This document shows, one piece after another, positions 1-6,066 of a stretch of 11,743 bases of DNA. A program made the translations under genes and the position numbers. Source of the DNA: Deltaproteobacteria bacterium. Its GTDB lineage: Bacteria > UBA10199 > SBBF01. A model generated the notes under the pieces. It saw only the letters and a program-made list of their open reading frames with translations. It did no database searches and was not told where the DNA came from. The stretch lies in assembly GCA_016207765.1 (NCBI GenBank), contig JACQOY010000105.1, positions 1 to 11,743 on the forward strand. The letters are read 5' to 3'. How positions within the stretch are numbered: the first letter of the stretch is position 1; every line of letters starts with the position of its first letter.

Positions 1-17
1 GCCAAACACTCCCCAAA

Positions 18-44
18 AAGATGGGGGAGGCACCCCCCCATCTT
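18..44. terminator. perfect 10-bp hairpin, terminator-like on the minus strand
   Basis: AAGATGGGGG (18-27) pairs perfectly with CCCCCATCTT (35-44) around a 7-base loop. Read on the minus strand, the stem runs straight into a TTTTT stretch (rc of 16-20), as in a Rho-independent terminator. Read on the plus strand there is no T-tract. It could end a gene lying to the left or insulate the cassette that follows. An in-frame ATG at 21 falls inside this stem, which argues against that codon as the start of the next gene. Confidence 0.45.
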
Positions 45-75
45 AAGGCCTCAAAGAGGGGAAAAGTCCTTTTTG

Positions 76-104
76 TTGCATCACCCCCCAAATTTGATCA
101 TAAT
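76..104 (+). promoter_or_regulatory. candidate sigma70-like promoter of the peptide cassette
   Basis: TTGCAT (76-81) and CATAAT (99-104) are separated by 17 bases. The -10 box matches the TATAAT consensus at five of six positions; the -35 box is weak. Transcription would begin about 111, only a few bases before the ATG at 117, giving a nearly leaderless mRNA. That fits the absence of a Shine-Dalgarno sequence before the first gene. Judged by eye only. Confidence 0.35.
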
Positions 105-116
105 ACACAAATTATC

Positions 117-1100
117 ATGTCCGTTTTTGAAGAAATCCGTTGTTTTATCCAAAAAAAAATTTCCAACCCTGTTTCACTTTCCCTCTTGCTCGAACAGCTC
201 GACAAAACCCGACGAATGATCGCCGACGGTTACTGGATCCCCGCCTTCGATCTGCCGGAACAAATCGGATTGAATCTCAATCAACCCCAACGAGAATCAC
301 GTCTCCTGACAAGAATTTGCGCCTTTATCTATTTGGGTGCGGATTTGCTGGACGATCTGCACGATGGAGAACTTCAGCTCCCGCAAAATATTTCAACCGC
401 GGAGGTCACCCTCCTTTCCGCAACCCTTTTGACCGCCTTTCCCTCGATGACCCTTTCCGAATTGCACGTAAATGCGGAAACAAAAGTTAAAATGCAGGAA
501 ACCATCGCCCAATCCCTTCTGAAAATGAGCCTGGGGCAACAGCAGGATATTTCCACCGTGGCGCGGGAGGATATTTCTCTGGATGAGGTTAAACAATCAG
601 TCATGGCCAAAAGCGGGGAAGAATTGGCCCTGTTTTGTTTGTTGGCGGCCCAATACTCCGAATTACCGTTGCCGCAACAAAAATATCATGAAAACTTCGG
701 CCGCTTGTTGGGAACAGCCCTGCAAATGGCGTCGGACTACCACGATCTCATGTGGGCCCCTGTAAGTTGCGATTTAAAACGGGGCACCCGATCGCTCCCG
801 ATCGCCTTCTGTCTGGAAAAATTAAGGGCCAAGCCGCGACGGGAATTCATGAAACTTCTCGAAGAAGCCGCAGACAACGCAGAGAAGCTTCAACTATTCA
901 GGCATTTTCTGGCCGATTCGGGGAGTCTCGATTATCTGGCCTTGTTGGTGGAGGATTGTTGTCTTGAGTCGCTCAAGATGCTGGAATTGTTGAATCTTGG
1001 AAAAGAAACGAAAATGCGCCTTAAAACCAGGATTGAATCGGTTTCCCTGCTTGCAACGCGAAAAGACCGGGCCGAAAGGCCCATGCTGTTTGGCATGTAG
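117..1100 (+). CDS. ComQ-like isoprenyl-diphosphate-synthase-fold enzyme
   Basis: All-alpha trans-isoprenyl diphosphate synthase-like protein of 327 residues. The first metal site is DDLHD (79-83) after LGADLL. The Lys-Ser-Gly segment near 165 sits where family members carry a Lys-Thr pair. A diverged second Asp motif, SDYHD (206-210), is followed by DLKRGTRSLP (219-228), the lid segment typical of polyprenyl synthases. The N-terminal GGKR/RP isopentenyl-binding signature is not visible, which suggests transfer to another acceptor, as in the peptide prenyltransferase ComQ. The next gene encodes a ComX-like peptide, supporting that role. The reading frame extends back to ATG 21, but that codon lies in a hairpin and the region 33-116 looks non-coding, so ATG 117 is preferred. 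Oddly, the C-terminus (LFGM) is identical to that of the downstream peptide. The fold is well supported. A terpene synthase or a short-chain prenyl diphosphate synthase remains possible. Confidence 0.8.
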   Translation: MSVFEEIRCFIQKKISNPVSLSLLLEQLDKTRRMIADGYWIPAFDLPEQIGLNLNQPQRESRLLTRICAFIYLGADLLDDLHDGELQLPQNISTAEVTLLSATLLTAFPSMTLSELHVNAETKVKMQETIAQSLLKMSLGQQQDISTVAREDISLDEVKQSVMAKSGEELALFCLLAAQYSELPLPQQKYHENFGRLLGTALQMASDYHDLMWAPVSCDLKRGTRSLPIAFCLEKLRAKPRREFMKLLEEAADNAEKLQLFRHFLADSGSLDYLALLVEDCCLESLKMLELLNLGKETKMRLKTRIESVSLLATRKDRAERPMLFGM

Positions 1101-1104
1101 TCAA

Positions 1105-1111
1105 AAGGAGG
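1105..1111 (+). promoter_or_regulatory. strong Shine-Dalgarno of the small peptide
   Basis: AAGGAGG lies four bases before ATG 1116. This near-perfect ribosome-binding site is much better than those of most genes in the window. It is the main evidence that the 64-codon frame is translated, probably abundantly. Confidence 0.8.
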
Positions 1112-1115
1112 CACC

Positions 1116-1310
1116 ATGAAAACATTGTCACGATTGATCGATCTCTTTGAAAAAGACCCCCGGTTTCTCAAAGAGTGGAGAACAGACCCTGTTTTGGCGG
1201 TCAGGAACAGGAAAATACCCGAAGCGGGGAACAGGCAAATAACACGAATCATTGATGGACTCCGAAAAGAAACTCATTTGAAAAAGCAGATGAAATTGTT
1301 CGGCATGTAA
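1116..1310 (+). CDS. ComX-like precursor peptide (64 aa)
   Basis: Small basic, soluble peptide without a signal sequence, starting 15 bases after the enzyme gene. Residues 7-19 read LI-x2-F-x3-P-x2-LK, the same residues at the same spacing that I remember in the leader of Bacillus subtilis ComX. The middle (DPVLA, then a predicted helix 38-50) is leader-like. The C-terminus is QMKLFGM: an aromatic Phe62 stands third from the end before Gly, where ComX has Trp-Gly-Asp with its prenylated Trp. The only Trp is residue 21, inside the leader-like part. Inferred role: substrate of the adjacent prenyltransferase-like enzyme, possibly a secreted signal or other modified peptide. No protease, exporter or histidine kinase is seen nearby. 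Helical N-terminal regions rich in DPxxL also occur in other RiPP leaders, so family membership is not proven. Confidence 0.7.
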   Translation: MKTLSRLIDLFEKDPRFLKEWRTDPVLAVRNRKIPEAGNRQITRIIDGLRKETHLKKQMKLFGM

Positions 1311-1322
1311 TACAACCCTTAC

Positions 1323-1328
1323 AGGAGG
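1323..1328 (+). promoter_or_regulatory. strong Shine-Dalgarno of the lipoprotein gene
   Basis: AGGAGG is five bases before ATG 1334 and fixes that start, 23 bases after the peptide stop. The two short gaps and strong sites make 117-2242 look like one transcription unit. Confidence 0.75.
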
Positions 1329-1333
1329 TCGAA

Positions 1334-2242
1334 ATGTTTGTTCATTCAATCTGGCATCGGTGGTGTTTGGCTCTTTTCTTTGGCTTTCTCATCCATTGTT
1401 CGGGCTCCTCGGGAGGAACCGACAGCGAAGACGAGGAAACGGAAACAGCCTCGGCGGATCTGGCCGTTTTTTTGGAATGGTCCGGCTCTGCGTGGGATTC
1501 TCTGGTTGCCATTGCGGAAGATGACGAAACATTGACTTTTCCGGTGGAATGCCCCGGTGGCGGCACAATGGATTCTGAGGGGGACGAGGTAACCATTAAT
1601 GACTGCGTGGTCACTTCTGAAACGGGAACAACTTATTTGGGACGGGGCGCCTATACGCTCACCGAATCGGGATCACTGGTTACCCATGAATGGGATCAGG
1701 ACCTGATCGTGGACGACGATGCAACCTTCTCGAGTACCGGTTCAGTCAGCTTTAACACGCTCGAAGACCTCATCGCCTTCGATTTTTCGGCCACTTTTTC
1801 AAGCGGCGTTTTTCGCCTGACCGGCACCGTAATCGATAACGGCAACGGCACCAGTGATTTGACTTTGTCGGTCCAGCAGGATGGCGAAGCGTGGCTTGAT
1901 TGTTCCCTCGACAACCAGGCTCTTGACTCCCTGACCGACAGCCTCATTAACGCGGCCTGCGCGGACAATGAGGACGCCGCCTGCGATACGCTGGAATGTG
2001 GAAATGATTTTCAATGCCAGCTTTTTGCGGATGACGATCCGGATGATGAGTTCGAAACGGGCAATGTGGAATGCAGTGAGGGGTGCTGTGCAATAATCGA
2101 GGAGGTTGCCGACTGCCCGGAATCGAGTTCATGCACCGATGATTTTTCGTGTCAGCTTTTTGCCGACGACGACCCCGATGATGAATTCGAAACGGACAAT
2201 GTGGAATGCGGGGACGATGGCTGTTGCGCCCTGATCGAATAA
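1334..2242 (+). CDS. acidic Cys-rich secreted lipoprotein with C-terminal repeats
   Basis: Protein of 302 residues that I do not recognise. Residues 1-21 form a signal peptide with a hydrophobic core, followed by LIHC-SGSSGG. Cys22 is a likely lipidated cysteine, although His at -1 is an unusual lipobox residue. A very acidic linker (24-40) is typical of surface lipoproteins. Residues about 45-205 look beta-rich, with alternating polar and hydrophobic residues and paired Cys. The last about 80 residues hold two copies of a Cys-rich unit (DFxCQLFADDDPDDEFET, then NVEC and CC). The Asp-rich runs could bind calcium and the Cys could form disulfides outside the inner membrane. It is third in the cassette with the ComQ-like enzyme and ComX-like peptide, so it may be a surface partner, receptor or immunity factor for the peptide. 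That role is inferred only from position. Confidence 0.75.
   Translation: MFVHSIWHRWCLALFFGFLIHCSGSSGGTDSEDEETETASADLAVFLEWSGSAWDSLVAIAEDDETLTFPVECPGGGTMDSEGDEVTINDCVVTSETGTTYLGRGAYTLTESGSLVTHEWDQDLIVDDDATFSSTGSVSFNTLEDLIAFDFSATFSSGVFRLTGTVIDNGNGTSDLTLSVQQDGEAWLDCSLDNQALDSLTDSLINAACADNEDAACDTLECGNDFQCQLFADDDPDDEFETGNVECSEGCCAIIEEVADCPESSSCTDDFSCQLFADDDPDDEFETDNVECGDDGCCALIE
2006..2101 (+). repeat. Cys/Asp-rich repeat unit, copy 1 (32 codons)
   Basis: Residues 225-256 of the lipoprotein. The unit begins DFQCQLFADDDPDDEFET and ends in NVEC-SEGCC-AIIE. Protein identity with copy 2 is much higher than DNA identity: many third positions differ (for example gcggatgacgat versus gccgacgacgac). This indicates an old duplication kept by selection on the protein. 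Confidence 0.85.
2141..2239 (+). repeat. Cys/Asp-rich repeat unit, copy 2 (33 codons)
   Basis: Residues 270-302, the very C-terminus of the lipoprotein. It repeats copy 1 with one extra residue (GDDGCC for SEGCC) and two changes near the start and middle (Gln to Ser, Gly to Asp). The four Cys of each unit (one early, one in NVEC, then CC) are all conserved. Confidence 0.85.
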
Positions 2243-2301
2243 CGGGGACCCCACAAATACCAATTGCCCCCCTCCGGCCGGTTTGTTAAGGGTTTCGGGT
2301 C

Positions 2302-3129
2302 ATGCCCATTCACATTGCCCACAGTCCCGACTCCGATGATGCCTTCATGTTTTACGCCTTGGCGGCGGGAAAGATCGACCCGGAAGGATTGGAGTTTGTC
2401 CATGTCTTGAAAGACATCGAAACATTGAACCGCGAGGCGCTTAAAGGGACCTATGAAATCTCCGCCGTTTCCATCCACGCCTATGCCTTTCTTTCCGATA
2501 AATATGCCCTGCTGGGAAGCGGGGCCAGCATGGGGGAAAAATACGGGCCGATGGTTGTCGCCAAAGAAAATTTTTCCCTCTCCGACCTGAAGAAAAAGAA
2601 AATAGCCGTCCCCGGAACCTTGACCACCGCTTTTCTCGCCCTCCGCCTCGTCGAACCCGATTTTCAGTATGTGGTTGTCCCGTTCGACCGGATTCTCGAT
2701 TTTGTCCGGGAGGGAAAAGCCGATGCCGGTCTGATCATTCACGAAGGGCAGTTGCAATACCAAAGCCTCGGGTTCAACCTAATTGTCGATCTCGGCGCCT
2801 GGTGGCACGAGCAAACCGGCCTCCCTCTTCCTTTGGGGGGAAATGCCGTCCGCCGCGATTTGGGAAACCAGATGATGAAAAAACTGGCCCGTCTGCAAAA
2901 AACGAGCATCGCCTACGGACTTTCGCACCGCGAAGATGCCCTCGCCCATGCCATGCAGTACGCCCGCGGGTTGTCAAAAGAGACCGCCGACCGGTTTGTC
3001 GGGATGTACGTCAACCAGCGAACGCTTGATTATGGAGAGGACGGCAAAGAGGCGGTCCTCAAAATCCTCGATTTGGCTCATCGGAAAAAAATTATCCCGC
3101 ATCCCGTCCCTGTCGAATTCATCGATTGA
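2302..3129 (+). CDS. mqnD: MqnD, 1,4-dihydroxy-6-naphthoate synthase
   Basis: Cytoplasmic enzyme of the futalosine route to menaquinone, which forms 1,4-dihydroxy-6-naphthoate from cyclic dehypoxanthine futalosine. The 275-residue length is normal. The N-terminus carries IAHSPDSDDAFMFYAL (5-20), the family signature. GLIIHEGQLQY (143-153) holds the conserved His147, which corresponds to the catalytic His described for this family. DLGAWWHEQTGLPLPLGGN (163-181) is also diagnostic. The fold is periplasmic-binding-protein-like. ATG 2302 is preceded by AAGGG (2288-2292). No mqnA, mqnB or mqnC is in the window, so the pathway genes are dispersed. The TolC-like gene follows 52 bases later but has no evident functional link. 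Confidence 0.93.
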   Translation: MPIHIAHSPDSDDAFMFYALAAGKIDPEGLEFVHVLKDIETLNREALKGTYEISAVSIHAYAFLSDKYALLGSGASMGEKYGPMVVAKENFSLSDLKKKKIAVPGTLTTAFLALRLVEPDFQYVVVPFDRILDFVREGKADAGLIIHEGQLQYQSLGFNLIVDLGAWWHEQTGLPLPLGGNAVRRDLGNQMMKKLARLQKTSIAYGLSHREDALAHAMQYARGLSKETADRFVGMYVNQRTLDYGEDGKEAVLKILDLAHRKKIIPHPVPVEFID

Positions 3130-3181
3130 AATCGGTCCCCTTTTCTTTTAAATTTGTGGGATAATCCGCGGCACCGAACAG

Positions 3182-4609
3182 ATGCATTCTCGATTTTTCC
3201 TTTTCATCTTTCTTCTCCTTCTCGTGTCTCCGCTTGCCGTCGCAGGCAAAACCATTGTTCTCACCTCCGATATGGTTAAAAACAGTGCCCTGGAAAAAAA
3301 CCTCGAGGTCCAGCTTGCCACGCTGGATGAAGAAATAGGCGAACAGGATCTCCCCGCCGCCAAATCAGTCTACGATATCACCCTTTCCGCCCGGGCAGTT
3401 CACCTTCGGGACAAATCGGAACGAAGCACCATTGTTTTCGGCACCGAAACCAACACCACCAATTACGATATCAGCCTCTCCCAAAAAACCCCGCTGGGAA
3501 CCGAGCTGGGGCTTGGTTTCTCAAACCAGCGGGAGTCCACCGATTCGGCCTTCGCCACCGTCAATCCGTCGTTTGATTCGGAGGCATCGGTAACCTTCCG
3601 CCAACCGGTGGCTAAAAACGCCTTTGGTTTTGTCGATCGAAAAACCGTTCAACTGGTGAAAAAACAACTCGAGGCGCTTGATTACACCGTCAAGTCCCGC
3701 ATCGAAACAACCGTTTACAGGACAATGACCGATTATTGGCTTTTCTACCGCGCCCATTACCTAAAGGGCCTGGCCGACGAGTCGCTGGCCAAAGCGCGCA
3801 AACTCTACGACACCAATGTGAAAAAAAAGGAAATGGGGCTGATTGAGCCTTCCGACCTCAATGCCTTTGCTGCCAATCACAATATTCAGCAAAATAACCA
3901 GTTGATCACGCAGGACCTTTTGAGTTCCGCAACCGAAACCATCCGGATGGACTTGAGCCTCTCTTCCGAAGAAAGCCCGAAACCGGGGCGTGAAAGTTTC
4001 GGGAAGAAAAAAGATGTCGCTCTGGGTGAGGCCCTTGGATTGGCTTTTGAGGGGCGTCCCGATTACCTCGCCCTCAAAAAAGAACTCGAGGCCTCGCACC
4101 TTAAAGTGGCCCTCAACAAAAACAGCCGCTGGCCGCAGGTGGATGTCGTCTCCTCACTTGCCCTAAACGGCATCGACGATGATTATGGACAGGCAGTCGA
4201 GGATATCAGCGATGGCCATCCCACTTGGTCGGTTGGGATGGAGTTTGCCTTCCCGCTTCAAAACCGGGCCGGCCGGGCGAACGCCAAAAAAAGCGCGCTG
4301 GAACAGGCGAAAAAAATTATCGAGCTGAAGAGGAAGGAACAGGAAATTACCCGGCAAGTAACCGAAAAGGTGGAACAGCTCCGGCATGCCAAAAAGCGCC
4401 TGACCGCCACCCGTCTGGCGCGCGAAAACCAGTATCAAAAAATGGCGGGGGAGATGCAGAAATACGAACAGGGACGATCCGACAGCGATACGGTCATCCG
4501 GTATCAAAATGATTACATTGAGGCCAAAAAACTGGCGCTGGATGCGGAGGTGAATTATGCGCTGACGGCGCTCGATTTGGATTTTGTGACGGGGAAAATT
4601 CTGGAATGA
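3182..4609 (+). CDS. TolC-family outer-membrane channel protein
   Basis: Protein of 475 residues with a clear Sec signal peptide (1-21; hydrophobic FFLFIFLLLLVSPLAVA, cleavage predicted after AVA before GKT). Two long helical, coiled-coil-prone stretches (about 150-240 and 350-440, rich in Lys/Glu/Gln/Ala) flank beta-strand-like segments, matching the duplicated outer-membrane efflux protein fold. SLSQKTPLGTELGLGFSNQ (near 100-118) resembles a membrane strand and turn. The protein is expected to trimerise into an outer-membrane exit duct for a tripartite exporter or type I secretion. No inner-membrane pump or periplasmic adaptor is adjacent, so the substrate is unknown. The Shine-Dalgarno is poor. 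The stop lies one base from the stop of the opposing exonuclease gene. Confidence 0.85.
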   Translation: MHSRFFLFIFLLLLVSPLAVAGKTIVLTSDMVKNSALEKNLEVQLATLDEEIGEQDLPAAKSVYDITLSARAVHLRDKSERSTIVFGTETNTTNYDISLSQKTPLGTELGLGFSNQRESTDSAFATVNPSFDSEASVTFRQPVAKNAFGFVDRKTVQLVKKQLEALDYTVKSRIETTVYRTMTDYWLFYRAHYLKGLADESLAKARKLYDTNVKKKEMGLIEPSDLNAFAANHNIQQNNQLITQDLLSSATETIRMDLSLSSEESPKPGRESFGKKKDVALGEALGLAFEGRPDYLALKKELEASHLKVALNKNSRWPQVDVVSSLALNGIDDDYGQAVEDISDGHPTWSVGMEFAFPLQNRAGRANAKKSALEQAKKIIELKRKEQEITRQVTEKVEQLRHAKKRLTATRLARENQYQKMAGEMQKYEQGRSDSDTVIRYQNDYIEAKKLALDAEVNYALTALDLDFVTGKILE

Positions 4610-4610
4610 G

Positions 4611-5213
4611 TCAAAACAATTTATACTGCGCCGGTTCGGTGCGGAGGGACGGCACAAGCCTGGCACTCTTGTATTTTTCCCATTCGACGGCGATTTCCTT
4701 CTTGGTGTTCCCGATTTTCGAAAAGTAGTGGATTTTTCCGTTTTCAATTCCGTAGTCAAACACCTCCTTGGTCACCTTCACATCGTTGAGGCAATACTCT
4801 TTCAATTCTTTTATTTTCCCTTCGCGGTAAAACCGGATCGCATCGATGCCGTGTCCCGTTTTGCCGACACCCAAGGTGGCCGTCGCCACCGAATCGAGAC
4901 CGATCCGGTGTCCCAATTTTTGTTGAAGGTCGAGCATGATGTCGAAGAGGGGGAGTTTTTTGGCGTCAATGGAAAGGTAGGGCTGTAAAACCGGCATGTC
5001 AAAGCCGATATGGTTGAAGCCGATAATCAACGAGGCGTTAATCAGCAGATTCTGCAGGGCCCCCGTCTCGCTCTCCTCATAGGTGCGATATTCCCGGGTG
5101 GCATAGTCGTAAACTCCAACAACCGTAATTTCCAACTGGTCGAGATGGTCGCGACCTCCCACTTCATCAAAAGTGCGTTTGGTTTCCAGATCGAGGACAA
5201 GTCTTGTATCCAT
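4611..5213 (-). CDS. DEDDy-type 3'-5' exonuclease / RNase H-like protein
   Basis: A 200-residue cytoplasmic protein with the DEDD exonuclease signature. LVLDLETK supplies Asp8 and Glu10 (ExoI), GFNHIGFDMPVL supplies Asp72 (ExoII), and EYCLNDVKVTKEVF supplies Tyr140 and Asp144 (ExoIII in Y-x3-D form). These would bind the two metal ions that cleave nucleotides from a 3' end. FNHIGFDMPVL is typical of the YprB-like RNase H superfamily branch. The protein stands alone, without polymerase or helicase domains, so the substrate (DNA or RNA) cannot be told. The start at 5213 lacks a good Shine-Dalgarno. It is convergent with the TolC-like gene with a single-base gap, and no Rho-independent terminator lies between them. 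Confidence 0.8.
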   Translation of the reverse strand: MDTRLVLDLETKRTFDEVGGRDHLDQLEITVVGVYDYATREYRTYEESETGALQNLLINASLIIGFNHIGFDMPVLQPYLSIDAKKLPLFDIMLDLQQKLGHRIGLDSVATATLGVGKTGHGIDAIRFYREGKIKELKEYCLNDVKVTKEVFDYGIENGKIHYFSKIGNTKKEIAVEWEKYKSARLVPSLRTEPAQYKLF

Positions 5214-5485
5214 GAGGCGTCTTCATGCCACACGTTTCAAAAAAATCAAAGGAAAATGGGGGGTTAAAGCCTCATCCATCTCTAGCCGCTTGCCGCCCCT
5301 TGAACATTTCAATCATTAAATCAAGAAGTTATGAAAAATAAAGGAATAACTTAATCTGGCATCTCTTTTGCTTTACGAGTAGAATATAAGGCAGGACGTT
5401 TTGCTGTGTAATTCCGCAAGGGCTTAGGTAGTGCGAATTATATGCAACTCGTGGTGTTTCGTCGCAGGACGAAACATACAAAATT
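5214..5485. other. 272-base AT-rich divergent intergenic region
   Basis: This stretch lies between the 5' ends of the minus-strand exonuclease and the plus-strand 85-codon gene, so promoters for both should be here. No convincing -35/-10 pair was found. TATAAG at 5385-5390 could be a plus-strand -10 box with only a weak -35. The right part (5408-5476) can fold into two hairpins, annotated separately. Short frames seen here look random. Confidence 0.5.
5407..5477 (+). promoter_or_regulatory. structured leader with two hairpins
   Basis: Hairpin 1 pairs 5409-5418 with 5432-5440 (TAATTCCGCA with TGCGAATTA, one bulged C). Hairpin 2 pairs TGTTTCGTC (5455-5463) with GACGAAACA (5468-5476) around a GCAG loop, a perfect 9-bp stem ending ten bases before ATG 5486. 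The 8-mer GCAGGACG occurs at 5391-5398 and again across the loop and 3' arm of hairpin 2 (5464-5471). There is no T-tract, so this is not a simple terminator. It may be an mRNA leader controlling translation, a protein-binding site or a small RNA. It matches no riboswitch that I recognise. Confidence 0.4.
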
Positions 5486-5743
5486 ATGAGTTTCATCAAC
5501 ATTTCACGAGGCCCCGGCCGGAGAATCCAGTTCGACTCCGAACCTCTCAAGGCTCCAAAGCCGAAAACCACCGAGAGTTCGCCCAGTGACTCGTTCAGAC
5601 TGGCTCGAAATGATGCCGTATACCGCTATCAAAACATCATCAAACCGGCAGGCCCTTCGGACGACACCAGTTTGGCCGATCTGGATCAACTCCTCGGGCC
5701 AAAATCCGGAATAGCTTCACACAAATCCAATCGACGCGCGTGA
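5486..5743 (+). CDS. hypothetical 85-aa protein
   Basis: I do not recognise this protein. It is hydrophilic, rich in Pro, Ser, Lys and Arg, and probably largely disordered, with no signal peptide or membrane segment. The middle (FRLARNDAVYRYQNI) could form a helix. ATG 5486 has only a distant AGGAC upstream and follows the hairpin at 5455-5476. Its stop TGA overlaps the GTG start of the next gene as GTGA, a usual sign of translational coupling and the best evidence that both frames are real. It could be a cytoplasmic partner of the downstream membrane protein. Reality of the gene is moderately supported. Confidence 0.5.
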   Translation: MSFINISRGPGRRIQFDSEPLKAPKPKTTESSPSDSFRLARNDAVYRYQNIIKPAGPSDDTSLADLDQLLGPKSGIASHKSNRRA

Positions 5744-6066
5744 ACCCTTCCAAAAACCGTGTCATTGCCGTGATTCTCTCCCTGTTTGTCCTACCCGGAT
5801 TCGGGCATGTTTATCTGGGAAAGAAGGTAAAAGGGTATTTGATTGGCGTTGTCGTCTGCCTGATTCTTCTGGCGCTTTTCATTCTCTTCGAACGCGAATT
5901 GTTGCATCAGGCCTCCCTTCTTAACGATCAGCGGATGATTCTCTCCTCGATCTTCGATCTTGCCGCACGGGCATGGCGGACACATCGGACCATTTTTCTC
6001 TCGGGATTAAGCCTTCTCGGCTTGATCTGGATCTTCGCCGCAGTGGATACGGCGCGGAAGGGGTAA
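5740..6066 (+). CDS. small membrane protein, TM2-like
   Basis: A 108-residue integral membrane protein beginning at GTG 5740, inside the GTGA overlap with the preceding gene. Hydrophobic segments lie at about 8-24, 33-50 and 84-101. The first part, LSLFVLPGFGHVYLGKKVKG (14-33), resembles the P-G-x-G-x-x-Y-x-G turn of TM2-like and related small membrane proteins. Its RNA, DNA or lipid role is unknown. The hydrophilic stretch 51-83 between the second and third segments is short and mixed in charge. A 99-base gap follows before the helicase start. Confidence 0.65.
   Translation: MNPSKNRVIAVILSLFVLPGFGHVYLGKKVKGYLIGVVVCLILLALFILFERELLHQASLLNDQRMILSSIFDLAARAWRTHRTIFLSGLSLLGLIWIFAAVDTARKG

Noticed and set aside
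21..116. N-terminal extension of the ComQ-like enzyme from ATG 21
   Set aside because: The ATG lies inside a perfect hairpin, has no ribosome-binding site, and the added 32 residues look unlike the family; a promoter-like -10 box lies within the region.
2152..2763. 203-codon minus-strand frame opposite the lipoprotein end and mqnD
   Set aside because: Antisense to strongly supported coding sequence, with Gly-rich low-information translation and no family motif.
4163..4759. 198-codon minus-strand frame over the TolC-like 3' end and exonuclease
   Set aside because: Mostly antisense to the TolC-like gene and overlaps the exonuclease on the same strand in another frame; no recognisable motif.
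5329..5571. 80-codon minus-strand frame across the intergenic leader
   Set aside because: Overlaps the hairpins and the start of the coupled plus-strand gene; no ribosome-binding site or protein-like pattern.
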